42,936 bases of DNA from an uncultured Flavonifractor sp. (GCF_944385615.1 NZ_CALWXV010000019.1:1-42936); one strand, 5' to 3'. Positions 1 to 7,360 are shown, counted from the first letter of the stretch. The notes: generated by a model not told the origin, from the letters alone. Program-made: numbers and translations.

Positions 1-75
<75 letters not shown>

Positions 76-80
76 AAAAA

Positions 81-115
81 GGACGAACTTTTTTAGAAGT
101 TCGTCCTTTTTAGTT
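81..115 (+). terminator. Intrinsic terminator of the rRNA operon
   Basis: A 10-bp stem (GGACGAACTT at 81-90, AAGTTCGTCC at 97-106) with a 6-base loop is followed by a T-rich run. It lies about six bases after the 5S rRNA. Confidence 0.9.
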
Positions 116-181
116 TTGCGTGGAAGATGCTGTTCCAAATAGCGGTACATGAAGTCGCCCCGAGATCGTCGGGGCGGCGGG

Positions 182-466
182 TTACAGAAAGCAAATGGCT
201 TTGATTATAGCGAACAGCAACACGCACCATACAATAATGATTGGAATTGAATAATACCATTTTTTAGGTTTTCCGTCTTCCCACAGCTCCTCCGCATTTC
301 TTTTGCTTTTTATCCAGACTTCTTCTGGAATTAGTTTGATTGTTAATGCTACTAACGCAGGCAAAAGAATGATTTTTGCAATCAACGGAGTATCTTTCTC
401 CTTTAATGCTATAAAAATGGCTGGGATATCGGATTTTAATTTTTTTGCTCGTTGTTTTATGTTCAT
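182..466 (-). CDS. Truncated DUF1232 (YkvA-like) membrane protein, core deleted
   Basis: This 94-residue protein has the start and the end of a DUF1232/YkvA family protein but not the middle. Residues 1-32 (KKLKSDIPAIFIALKEKDTP then LIAKI) match the usual N-terminal helix. Residues 33 onward (ILLPALVALTIKLIPEEVW) match the segment that normally follows the SPIDLIPD...GYLDD core, and a C-terminal membrane helix (about residues 72-92) follows. The join falls at AKI/ILLP in frame, so roughly 25-30 core residues appear deleted. The start is supported by GAGGAAA seven bases upstream. Base composition is clearly more AT-rich than the neighbours, which suggests a different origin. It may be expressed, but is unlikely to keep the family's function, which is itself poorly known. 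Confidence 0.6.
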   Translation of the reverse strand: MNIKQRAKKLKSDIPAIFIALKEKDTPLIAKIILLPALVALTIKLIPEEVWIKSKRNAEELWEDGKPKKWYYSIPIIIVWCVLLFAIIKAICFL

Positions 467-501
467 TGACTAATTTCCTCTGTAAATTACAGTTAAGCTT
501 T

Positions 502-532
502 GCGCCCCACTTGCTACAACCAAGTGGGGCGC
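502..532 (-). terminator. Hairpin at the end of the hydrogenase operon
   Basis: A perfect 12-bp stem (GCGCCCCACTTG / CAAGTGGGGCGC) with a 7-base loop sits 28 bases after the HndD stop codon. Neither side has a good T run, so it is either a weak terminator or a 3'-end stabilising structure. It separates the hydrogenase operon from the DUF1232 gene. Confidence 0.5.
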
Positions 533-559
533 AGTTGTCATTCGGCAGGAAAGGAAGTC

Positions 560-2317
560 TTACACTCGGTAACGCTTCTGTTTGATATAGGAGCAGTGGA
601 GGAGGGTGTGGGCCAAAGGACTGCCCGGCTCGCCCAAATAGTTGTGATACACGATCTGGACGACCGGATTTTTATGACTACGGCGGTACTCCATCTCCTC
701 GTCCTGTTTATACAGCGCCGCCGCCCGTAGCCCCTTGATATCGGTGAAGTTGCGCACATCGGCATGCTGAATGGGTTGGCCGCCACCATTGATACAGCCG
801 CCGGGGCAGGCCATGAACTCTACAAAATCGTAGTGCAGAGAGCCGTCCTTAATTCCGTCCAGCACCACCTTGACATTGTGCAGGCCGGAGGCGACGCACA
901 CCCGCACCGTGCGGCCGGGAAGCTCGTAGGTGGCCTCTTTGACACCCTCCATACCACGGACCTCATGGTATTCCAGAGGGGCCATACCATTGCCGGTGAG
1001 TTCCTCCACCACGGTACGCAGGGCAGCCTCCATCACGCCGCCGGAGGCGCCGAAAATGGTGGCGGCGCCGGTGGAGATGCCCAGCATCTCGTCAAACGCT
1101 CCATCAGGCAGGTGATCGAAGAGCAGGCCGGCCTGGGTAATCATGCGGCCCAGCTCCCGGGTGGTGAGGGATACGTCCACCGGCATACAACCGTTGGGCA
1201 GCCGCTGCTCTTCCCGGCGTACCTCGTACTTTTTGGCGGTACAGGGCATGATGGACACCACAAAAATGTCCTGGGGATCAATGCCCGCCTGCTCGGCGTA
1301 GAAGGTTTTGACCAGAGCGCCGAACATCTGCTGGGGAGAGCGGCAGGTGGATACATGGCGGATCATCTCGGGGGCGTGCTGCTCCATATAGCGGATCCAG
1401 CCGGGGGAGCAGGAGGTGATAAGGGGAAGCACACCATCGCCTTTCAGCCGGTGGAGGAACTCGGTGCCCTCCTCCATGATGGTGAAGTCGGCGGCGGTGT
1501 CCACATCAAACACCTTGTCAAAGCCCAGACGGCGCAGGGCAGTGACCATTTTACCCTCCACATTGGTACCGATGGGCATACCGAAGCACTCGCCCAGGGT
1601 GACCCGGATGGAGGGGGCGGGACCCACCACAACGTGCTTTTTGGGATCGGCCAGAGCGGCCAGAACCTGGGCGGTGTCATCCTTTTCAGAGAGCGCACCG
1701 GTGGGGCAGGCCACAATACACTGGCCGCAGGATACACAGTCCACCTCGGCCAGATCCCGGTCAAAGGCGCAGCCGATGTGGGTGTTGAAGCCCCGGTCGT
1801 TGGGACCAATGACCCCTACCTCCTGGGTAGCCCGGCACACGGCGGTGCAGCGGCGGCACAGGACGCACTTGGAGTTGTCCCGTACCAGATGGGGGGCGGA
1901 GTCCTCGATCTGAGGGGGCATGTTATCGTTGGCATAACGCACCGCATCAATGCCCAGGTCAGCGGCCAGCTGCCGCAGCTCACAGTGGCTGTTGCGGGGG
2001 CAGGTCAGGCAGTCCATCCGGTGGTTGGACAGGATGAGCTCCAGGGTGAGCTGGCGGGATTTGCGCACCCGCTCCGTGTTGGTGTATACCTCCATGCCCT
2101 CAGCCACGGGATACACGCAGGAGGCCACCAGACTCTTGGCTCCCTTGACCTCTACCACACAGATCCGGCAGGCGCCGATCTCATTGATATCCTTCAGGAA
2201 GCAGAGCGAAGGGATATTGAAGCCTGCGGAACGGGCTGCCTCCAGCACCGTGGTCCCGGCGGGAACGGTGACGGGAATATCGTTGATGTGCAGAGATACC
2301 ATCTTTTTTTCTTCCAT
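560..2317 (-). CDS. hndD: [FeFe] hydrogenase catalytic subunit, HndD/HydA type
   Basis: This is the catalytic subunit of a multimeric cytoplasmic [FeFe] hydrogenase (585 residues). Visible in order: an N-terminal [2Fe-2S] domain (C39, C50, C53, C67), a His-Cys3 [4Fe-4S] site (H99, C103, C106, C112), two [4Fe-4S] ferredoxin sites (C151-C161 and C194-C204), and the H-domain. The three H-cluster motifs are TSCSPGW (301-307), MPCTAKKYE and EFMACPGGCINGGGQP. The first motif has Ser where the textbook motif TSCCPxW has the second Cys. The ATG at 2317 is chosen over longer forms because GGAGGG lies seven bases before it, and the gene then starts 14 bases after HndC ends. With HndA, HndB and HndC it should couple H2 to NAD(P)H and ferredoxin; bifurcation is inferred from the subunit set. 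Confidence 0.95.
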   Translation of the reverse strand: MEEKKMVSLHINDIPVTVPAGTTVLEAARSAGFNIPSLCFLKDINEIGACRICVVEVKGAKSLVASCVYPVAEGMEVYTNTERVRKSRQLTLELILSNHRMDCLTCPRNSHCELRQLAADLGIDAVRYANDNMPPQIEDSAPHLVRDNSKCVLCRRCTAVCRATQEVGVIGPNDRGFNTHIGCAFDRDLAEVDCVSCGQCIVACPTGALSEKDDTAQVLAALADPKKHVVVGPAPSIRVTLGECFGMPIGTNVEGKMVTALRRLGFDKVFDVDTAADFTIMEEGTEFLHRLKGDGVLPLITSCSPGWIRYMEQHAPEMIRHVSTCRSPQQMFGALVKTFYAEQAGIDPQDIFVVSIMPCTAKKYEVRREEQRLPNGCMPVDVSLTTRELGRMITQAGLLFDHLPDGAFDEMLGISTGAATIFGASGGVMEAALRTVVEELTGNGMAPLEYHEVRGMEGVKEATYELPGRTVRVCVASGLHNVKVVLDGIKDGSLHYDFVEFMACPGGCINGGGQPIQHADVRNFTDIKGLRAAALYKQDEEMEYRRSHKNPVVQIVYHNYLGEPGSPLAHTLLHCSYIKQKRYRV

Positions 2318-2331
2318 GTCCGTTCCCTCCC

Positions 2332-4134
2332 TTACTGCTTGCTGATGGCGCCAAAGCGGCAGTGCTCCATACAGGCGCCGCATTTGATGCACTTGGACTG
2401 GTTGATGATATGGGGAGCCCGCACCGCACCGGAAATCGCGCCGGTGGGACAGCCCTGGGCACAGCGGGTACAGCCCTTACACTTGGCCGGGTCTACCACA
2501 TACTGGATCAGGGCCTTACATACCCCGGCAGGACAGCGCTTTTCGTAGATATGGGCCTCATACTCCGACCGGAAGTGCTTCAGGGTGGAGAGCACCGGGT
2601 TGGGAGCGGTCTGGCCCAGGCCGCACAGGGCGGACTGCTTGATGTGGTTGCACAGCTCCTCGATGGTGTCCAGGTCCTCCGGTTCGCCGTTGCCCTCGGT
2701 GATCTTGGTCAGCAGACCCAGCAGGCGCTTGGTACCGATCCGACAGGGGGCGCACTTGCCACAGGACTCGTCCACGATAAACTCCAGGTAGAACTTGGCG
2801 ATATCCACCATGCAGTTGTCCTCGTCCATCACGATCAGGCCGCCGGAACCCATCATGGAGCCGATGGAGGCCAGGGACTCATAGTCAATGGGGGTGTCGA
2901 TGAGGGAGGCGGGGATACAGCCGCCGGAGGGGCCGCCGGTCTGGGCGGCTTTAAATTGCTTGCCGCCGGGAACGCCGCCGCCAATGTCCTCCACCACCGT
3001 GCGCAGGGTGGTGCCCATGGGGACCTCTACCAGGCCGGTGTTGGTGATCTTGCCGCCCAGAGCAAAGACTTTGGTGCCCTTGCTCTTCTCGGTGCCGATG
3101 GCGGCGAAGGCCTCCGGGCCGTGATTAAAGATCCAGGTGATGTTGGCATAGGTCTCCACGTTGTTGAGGAGCGTGGGCCGGTCAAACAGACCCTTGACCG
3201 CAGGGAAGGGGGGACGGGTCTTGGGCTCGCCCCGGTAGCCCTCGATGGAGCGCATGAGGGCGGTCTCCTCGCCGCAGACAAAAGCGCCGGCGCCCAGCCG
3301 CAGCTCCAGGTCAAAGTCAAAGCCGGACTCAAAGATATTTTTGCCCAACAGGCCGTATTCCTTGGCCTGACCGATGGCGGTCTCCAGCCGCTTGACGGCG
3401 ATGGGGTACTCTGCCCGGACGTAGATATAGCCCTGATGGGCACCCACGGCGTAGCCTGCAATGGTCATGGCCTCAATGATGGTGTGGGGGTCGCCCTCCA
3501 GCACAGACCGGTCCATGAAGGCGCCGGGGTCGCCCTCGTCGGCGTTACAGCAGACGTACTTGATGCCGTCAGAGCTTACCGCGTCGTGGGTGAACTGCCA
3601 CTTCAGGCCGGTGGGGAAACCGGCGCCGCCCCGGCCCCGGAGACCGGAGGCCTTTACCACGTCGATGACCTTCTGGGGCGGGATCTGCTCAGTGAGGATC
3701 TTGCCCAGGGCGGCATAGCCGTCCACGCCGATGTACTCGTCGATGTTCTCCGGGTTGATGACGCCGCAGTTGCGCAGAGCGATGCGCTGCTGGTGCTTAT
3801 AGAACTGGGTTTCGGTCAGAGAGGTGACCGCGCCCTCCTCGGCCACATTCCGGTTGAGCAGGCGTTTGACGATACGGCCCTTCACAATGTGCTCGGAGAC
3901 GATCTCCTCCACATCGTCCACGGTAACATGGGTGTAGCAGGCCCCTTCCGGGTAGACCGTGACAATGGGACCCAGGGCACACAGGCCGAAACAGCCGGTG
4001 CGTACCACTCTGGCCTCCTTGTCCATACCTTGGGCCACCAGCTGCTTTTCAAATTCCGCAATGATCTGCTCACTGTTGGAAGAGGAGCAGCCGGTGCCGG
4101 TGCAGACCAGGATGTGGGAACGGATAAAACTCAT
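2332..4134 (-). CDS. hndC: NADH-binding flavoprotein subunit, HndC/HydB (NuoF-like)
   Basis: This is the diaphorase-type subunit (600 residues) that binds NAD(H) and FMN. An N-terminal thioredoxin-like [2Fe-2S] domain (about 1-100; C-x4-C pair near residue 11-16 and TGCFGLC near 47-53) precedes the NuoF core with the glycine-rich GRGGAGFPTGLKW and the ESCGKCAPCRIG [4Fe-4S] motif. The C-terminus carries two ferredoxin [4Fe-4S] sites (CKGCTRCAQGCP and CIKCGACMEHC). This three-part layout is the HndC/HydB type, longer than complex I NuoF. A GGGAGG site lies upstream of the ATG. It sits between HndB and HndD, in the order expected for these operons. Confidence 0.95.
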   Translation of the reverse strand: MSFIRSHILVCTGTGCSSSNSEQIIAEFEKQLVAQGMDKEARVVRTGCFGLCALGPIVTVYPEGACYTHVTVDDVEEIVSEHIVKGRIVKRLLNRNVAEEGAVTSLTETQFYKHQQRIALRNCGVINPENIDEYIGVDGYAALGKILTEQIPPQKVIDVVKASGLRGRGGAGFPTGLKWQFTHDAVSSDGIKYVCCNADEGDPGAFMDRSVLEGDPHTIIEAMTIAGYAVGAHQGYIYVRAEYPIAVKRLETAIGQAKEYGLLGKNIFESGFDFDLELRLGAGAFVCGEETALMRSIEGYRGEPKTRPPFPAVKGLFDRPTLLNNVETYANITWIFNHGPEAFAAIGTEKSKGTKVFALGGKITNTGLVEVPMGTTLRTVVEDIGGGVPGGKQFKAAQTGGPSGGCIPASLIDTPIDYESLASIGSMMGSGGLIVMDEDNCMVDIAKFYLEFIVDESCGKCAPCRIGTKRLLGLLTKITEGNGEPEDLDTIEELCNHIKQSALCGLGQTAPNPVLSTLKHFRSEYEAHIYEKRCPAGVCKALIQYVVDPAKCKGCTRCAQGCPTGAISGAVRAPHIINQSKCIKCGACMEHCRFGAISKQ

Positions 4135-4148
4135 CTCTTCACCCTCCC

Positions 4149-4517
4149 TTATTCCGCCGCGCCGATGGTGTACTCTTCCACCACCCGGCCGTTGACCAGA
4201 TGCTCACTGACGATGGAGGCCACCTTTTCGGGCGTCATTTTCACATAGGTGACCTTCTCCTGGCCGGGCACATAGACCTCCACGATGGGCTCCAGACGGC
4301 ACACGCCGATGCAGCCGGTCTGGGATACCGTCACATTCTTCAGATCCCGCTTGTTGACCTCCTCCAGCAAGGCGTTGAGGACCGGCCGGGCGCCGGCGGC
4401 AATGCCGCAGGTGGCCATGCCCACCACCACACGGATACGGTCGTCGCTGGCGTCCCGCAAATCGATCTGCTGGCGCATCTTGTCCCGGATGGCTTGCAGT
4501 TCCGCGAGAGTTTTCAT
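4149..4517 (-). CDS. hndB: Thioredoxin-like [2Fe-2S] subunit, HndB
   Basis: This 122-residue protein is the small [2Fe-2S] subunit of the Hnd-type hydrogenase. After an N-terminal helix (residues 1-25) it has the thioredoxin-fold ferredoxin signature: GMATCGIAAGA with one Cys near residue 37 and QTGCIGVCRLEP with two more near 69 and 73, ending in a region like the N-terminus of HndC (EKVASIVSEHLVNGRVVEEY). It lacks the fourth canonical Cys in the first loop, which is common in the HndB type as I recall. Its ATG overlaps the stop of the upstream ATPase gene (ATGA), so the two are translationally coupled. Confidence 0.88.
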   Translation of the reverse strand: MKTLAELQAIRDKMRQQIDLRDASDDRIRVVVGMATCGIAAGARPVLNALLEEVNKRDLKNVTVSQTGCIGVCRLEPIVEVYVPGQEKVTYVKMTPEKVASIVSEHLVNGRVVEEYTIGAAE

Positions 4518-5071
4518 GCTTTCATCCCCTTATGTTCTCGTAACAGCATTTCCTGTTCTTGTAAGTAATCTTTGAGCCAGAGGATAATCTCCGGCTCTGC
4601 CAGGGAGAGCTCCGGTCCCAGCTGGGCCCGGATTTCTTCGGTGGTCAGCTGGAAACAGGCCTCGTCCACAGTGTGGGTGTAGCGCAGCTCCAGCTGGGGG
4701 GCGCCCTGGATCAGCAGGGTGATGGTGTCCCCCATATCTCCCACCGGCGGACAGTCGATATGGGTAGGGTGGAACAGGGCGGTGACGGTAGTACCCACCC
4801 CTTCCGTGCTCTCAATGGTCAGGCTGCCGCCGGTCTGCTCCACCGCCATGCGCAGCAGCGGCAGACCCATCCCCATCTTGCGGGTGGTGCGGGTGGTGGT
4901 AAAGGGGTCGCTGACCCGGGCCAGCAGCTCAGGACTCATGCCCTTTCCGGTGTCCGCTAGGGTGAGGGTGATGGCCTCCGGTGTTTCCAACAGAGTCAGA
5001 TCCAGCCGGGAGGCGTTGGCGGTAATGGAGTTTTGGGCAATGTCCAATGCGTAAAGGGCGATTTCTTTCAT
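4514..5071 (-). CDS. Histidine-kinase-like ATPase in hydrogenase operon
   Basis: This 185-residue protein is a free-standing GHKL-type ATPase. The N box (ALDIAQNSITANAS), the G1 box (DTGKGMS) and the G2-like box (GMGLPLL) are all present in residues 1-90. No phosphoacceptor His domain or membrane segment precedes them, so it cannot be a complete sensor kinase. The C-terminal 80 residues look like an extra domain that I do not recognise. It lies inside the hydrogenase operon, upstream of and overlapping hndB, and I recall such an ATPase as a common companion of HndABCD genes in Clostridia. A role as a protein kinase or partner switch acting on hydrogenase expression is inferred. GGGGTG serves as its ribosome binding site. 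Confidence 0.8.
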   Translation of the reverse strand: MKEIALYALDIAQNSITANASRLDLTLLETPEAITLTLADTGKGMSPELLARVSDPFTTTRTTRKMGMGLPLLRMAVEQTGGSLTIESTEGVGTTVTALFHPTHIDCPPVGDMGDTITLLIQGAPQLELRYTHTVDEACFQLTTEEIRAQLGPELSLAEPEIILWLKDYLQEQEMLLREHKGMKA

Positions 5072-5078
5072 GGTGGTT

Positions 5079-5427
5079 CACCCCTGCTCCGCGGTTTAAC
5101 GCTTTTTGTCACGCTATGCGCCCTCCGCAACGGCGTCCAAGCCCCTGCGACTGCACAAGCCGGCCTCCGGCCCCCAGTGGGGCCTGCGGTCCGTTTGTTT
5201 CGCTCCGGGTCTTAGCCGCCTGCTCCCGGGCGCTCCGCGCTTCTTAATTTGTCACGCTGCGGCGGCTGCTCCGCACGCCTTCGCGCTTCTTAACTTGTCA
5301 CGCTGCGCACGCTTCGCGGTCGGGGATGCCTTCCCTCCGTCTCGGGCTGGTCTGCGGGTCGCCCTGCGGCCCTGCGCTCGCCCTCGCTCCGATCCAGGCA
5401 CCCCTGCTCAGCGGCTTAACGCTTCTT
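5079..5427. repeat. Mosaic of imperfect direct repeats between hndA and the ATPase gene
   Basis: The 354 bases between two genes of one operon hold no credible gene. Two 29-base copies differing at three positions flank it: 5079-5107 and 5399-5427 (both begin CACCCCTGCTC and contain TTAACGCTT). Inside are two 25-base copies differing at one position: 5237-5261 and 5283-5307 (GCGCTTCTTAA/CTTGTCACGCTGCG type). Partial copies of the inner unit occur at 5099-5115, where CTTAA is missing, and at 5420-5428, where the last copy supplies the hndA stop codon. The DNA is very GC-rich and free of long inverted repeats. It looks like a dispersed intergenic repeat that inserted or expanded within the operon. 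Confidence 0.75.
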
Positions 5428-5920
5428 ATTTATACATATCCAGAATGGGCCCCACCTGGTCGGGGGTGAGGCGGCCATAGACGTCGTTGTTGATCATCAT
5501 GACCGGAGCCAGACCGCAGGCGCCCACGCACCGGCAGGAGTCCAGGGAGAACTTGCCGTCGGCGGTGATGGAGCCGGGGACGATACCCAGCTTCTGCTGC
5601 ACTGCGTTCAGAATGGCGGCCGCGCCCTTGACGTAACAGGCGGTGCCCAGGCAGACCGAAATCTGATACCGGCCCTTGGGGTTGAGGGTGAACTGGGCGT
5701 AAAAAGAGGCCACCCCGTACACCTCGGACAGGGGGATCTCCAGCCCTTCCGCCACGATGATCTGGACTTCCTCCGGCAGATAGCCGAAGATCTCCTGGGC
5801 GGCTTGGAGAACAGGCATGGTGGCCCCCGGCTGTCCCTTATGCTCGGCGATGACCTTCCGCAGGCGCTCTTCCTGCTCGGCAGTCCCACGATAGGGGACG
5901 ACGGTCTTGCAGTTTGGCAT
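5426..5920 (-). CDS. hndA: [2Fe-2S] subunit, HndA/HydC (NuoE-like)
   Basis: This 164-residue protein is the NuoE-like electron transfer subunit and the first gene of the hydrogenase operon. The N-terminal helical part (residues 15-75) is followed by a thioredoxin-fold [2Fe-2S] domain with the four expected Cys in CLGTACYVKG and DSCRCVGACGLAPVM. Its length matches the family. AAGGAAGGA precedes the ATG, and a strong promoter lies 56 bases upstream. The stop codon lies within one of the repeats that fill the following 350-base gap, so the end of the gene may have been reshaped by that element, although the protein's C-terminus (PILDMYK) looks normal. Confidence 0.93.
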   Translation of the reverse strand: MPNCKTVVPYRGTAEQEERLRKVIAEHKGQPGATMPVLQAAQEIFGYLPEEVQIIVAEGLEIPLSEVYGVASFYAQFTLNPKGRYQISVCLGTACYVKGAAAILNAVQQKLGIVPGSITADGKFSLDSCRCVGACGLAPVMMINNDVYGRLTPDQVGPILDMYK

Positions 5921-5975
5921 GAGTGCGTCCTTCCTTTCTGAAATAATGAGTTTAGTTTTACTTTCTTAAGGCACT

Positions 5976-6003
5976 ATTATAGCGAAAAAAAGCCATTTGT
6001 AAA
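5976..6003 (-). promoter_or_regulatory. Promoter of the hydrogenase operon, with cre-like site
   Basis: On the minus strand TTTACA (5998-6003) and TATAAT (5976-5981) are 16 bases apart, upstream of hndA. A site resembling a catabolite-response element (AAAGCGTTTCCA on the plus strand, 6001-6012) overlaps the -35 box; its outer TG is displaced, so it is imperfect. A single Rex-like half site TTGTTAAA is at 6013-6020 without a matching second half. Confidence 0.75.
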
Positions 6004-6072
6004 GCGTTTCCATTGTTAAAAATATAAAACCAAACAGTTTAAATTAAAGTATTGCACAAAAATCATAGATGT

Positions 6073-6155
6073 AAAAAAGGGCCCTGTTGACACATCAGTA
6101 CTTTTTCGCGGGATAAGAAAAGACGGATGGAACCAACAGGGCCAGTAGTTACTTT
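6073..6155 (-). ncRNA. Putative small RNA between the PHP gene and the hydrogenase operon
   Basis: On the minus strand a good promoter (6162-6190) is followed by a roughly 83-base region that ends in a strong terminator. The outer stem is GGCCCTGTTG (6134-6143) with CAACAGGGCC (6080-6089), followed by six U (6073-6078). Inside its 44-base loop is a second stem, CUUUUC with GAAAAAG (6101-6122), capped by a loop with UAUCCCGC. No open reading frame is seen. It could instead be only the terminator of the upstream PHP gene, but the large structured loop and the separate promoter argue for a distinct transcript. I do not recognise a known RNA family. Confidence 0.45.
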
Positions 6156-6161
6156 ATGGAA

Positions 6162-6190
6162 AGTATAGCACATCTAATTTGGATTGTAAA
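6162..6190 (-). promoter_or_regulatory. Promoter for the putative small RNA
   Basis: On the minus strand TTTACA (6185-6190) and TATACT (6162-6167) are exactly 17 bases apart. The -35 box lies in the last codons of the PHP gene. Predicted transcription would start near 6155. Confidence 0.5.
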
Positions 6191-6947
6191 GAAAGTTGTC
6201 TTGACCACTGTCCGGAGGGTGGCAGGCCAGCCTTTGGATCACAGCCTGGGGGGAACATTCCGGCAGGTCCAAGGTATGCTCCGCTCCCCAAACCTGGTCC
6301 AGGTAGTGAGCGTCAGAGTTGGTCAGCAGCTGGAGCCCTGCCAAATCAGGCCGCCGAGCCAATTCGGGGGGGCAGTGGTGGGACAGCTCGGCGGCGGTAA
6401 AGCCCAGGTCCGGGTCCCACAGGCCCAGTACCCCCAGTAGGGAAAAGGAGGGGCGGTCAATGTGAGAGGGGAAGGCGGCGCCTCCCCAGGCTGATACCAG
6501 ACTTGGTACCTGAGCCAGGGGAATATCGGTGCTGCCCGCCAGGAAGGCGGATTCCTCCCCCAGAACACCGTCTTCATCATCCATCCGCAATTGCCGGCCA
6601 AAGCGGGTGGGATCGTTGCGAATGGGGGGGAGGTGCCGGGTGATTTCCCGGGAAAAGTCCTCCGCTTGTTCCGGATCGGGGAAGAGGCAGACCACATGGA
6701 TTTCCTCCTGGGTACATAGCTCCATGCCCGACAGGACGGTGAGACCATGAAGCTGAGCGGCCCGGCAGAAGGAGGCACAGTTGCCGCAGGTGTTGTGGTC
6801 GGTGAGGGCCACGATCTGCAATCCGGCCAGAGCGCACATGGCGGCCAGATTGGCGGGGGTCATCTCATCGCTGCCGCAGGGCGATAAACAAGAATGGAGG
6901 TGCAAATCATAATAGAAATGCAAGGAGTAAAACCCCCTTTCCCTCAC
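6174..6947 (-). CDS. PHP-domain metal-dependent phosphoesterase
   Basis: This protein (up to 257 residues) belongs to the PHP family of metal-dependent phosphoesterases. Metal-binding motifs are visible in order: DLHLHS, TDHNT, GMEL, FPSHIDRP and NSDAH. The longest form starts at a GTG at 6947 that overlaps the stop of the upstream DRTGG gene (GTGA). A TTG at 6923 preceded by AGGGGG would give a protein beginning just before the DLHLHS motif, which is where most family members start, so either start is possible. PHP proteins of this class are frequent neighbours of [FeFe] hydrogenase genes. The substrate is unknown; a nucleotide phosphodiester or phosphate ester is inferred from the family. 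Confidence 0.85.
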   Translation of the reverse strand: MRERGFYSLHFYYDLHLHSCLSPCGSDEMTPANLAAMCALAGLQIVALTDHNTCGNCASFCRAAQLHGLTVLSGMELCTQEEIHVVCLFPDPEQAEDFSREITRHLPPIRNDPTRFGRQLRMDDEDGVLGEESAFLAGSTDIPLAQVPSLVSAWGGAAFPSHIDRPSFSLLGVLGLWDPDLGFTAAELSHHCPPELARRPDLAGLQLLTNSDAHYLDQVWGAEHTLDLPECSPQAVIQRLACHPPDSGQDNFLYNPN

Positions 6948-7282
6948 TGGGGGACGGACAGTACCTGCCCCAGCTGACAGGCGGCGGCGAAGGTGTCCGC
7001 CCCGATGCCCAGCAGATTGACCTCCTTCTCTTCCGCGCGTCGGAGCAGGTCGGCGTCTGGCTGGACCCCCTCGGTGAGGATCACACAGGCCACGTCGGCC
7101 ATCAGGGCCACAGCGGCCACATTCTGATTGGACATGATGGTAAGCCAGGCGCTGTCCTGCCCCGCCCGGCCCATGACCCAGCTGAGCAGATCGCCCACAT
7201 ATCCGCCGGTCACCAGCCGCTCCGGCTGGGCCAGATGGAATACCTTCAGCTCCAGAGCGGAAATCAATTCCTGTACTGTCAT
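6944..7282 (-). CDS. DRTGG-domain protein (first copy)
   Basis: This 112-residue protein fits the DRTGG domain, the regulatory fold also found in HPr-kinase-like and phosphotransacetylase-associated proteins. Visible pieces are the N-terminal helix (TVQELISALELKVF), the GGYVGDLLSWVMG segment in the position of the name-giving motif, SNQNVAAVALMADVACVILTEG, and the C-terminal LLGIGADTFAAACQLGQVL. It has no catalytic residues that I can name and probably binds a ligand. It is cotranslated with the PHP gene. Its ATG follows a strong GAGGAGG site. A terminator lies 40 bases upstream, so its expression depends on readthrough or a promoter I could not identify. Confidence 0.8.
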   Translation of the reverse strand: MTVQELISALELKVFHLAQPERLVTGGYVGDLLSWVMGRAGQDSAWLTIMSNQNVAAVALMADVACVILTEGVQPDADLLRRAEEKEVNLLGIGADTFAAACQLGQVLSVPQ

Positions 7283-7318
7283 GCTTATTACCTCCTCTGA
7301 TTGCCCCTGATTGGTATG

Positions 7319-7360
7319 AAAAAAGGGCGCGCCGCAGAAGTTACGCTCTGCGGCGCGCCC
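7319..7360 (-). terminator. Terminator after the hydrogenase-like gene
   Basis: A 14-bp GC-rich stem (7325-7338 with 7347-7360) with an 8-base loop is followed on the minus strand by TTTTTT. It lies directly after the stop codon at 7366 and before the DRTGG-PHP pair. Confidence 0.85.

Noticed and set aside
764-4248. Two long open frames on the plus strand (764-2548 and 2362-4248) opposite hndD and hndC
   Set aside because: They are antisense to clearly conserved genes, rich in Gly/His/Ala as expected for the reverse frame of GC-rich genes, and have no ribosome binding sites or family likeness.
5106-5480. A 124-codon open frame across the repeat mosaic
   Set aside because: It is low-complexity, runs into hndA on the opposite strand, and has no ribosome binding site; it is an effect of the GC-rich repeats.
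6013-6033. A possible Rex site upstream of hndA
   Set aside because: Only the TTGTTAAA half matches; the second half (TTAACAA) is absent at the correct spacing.
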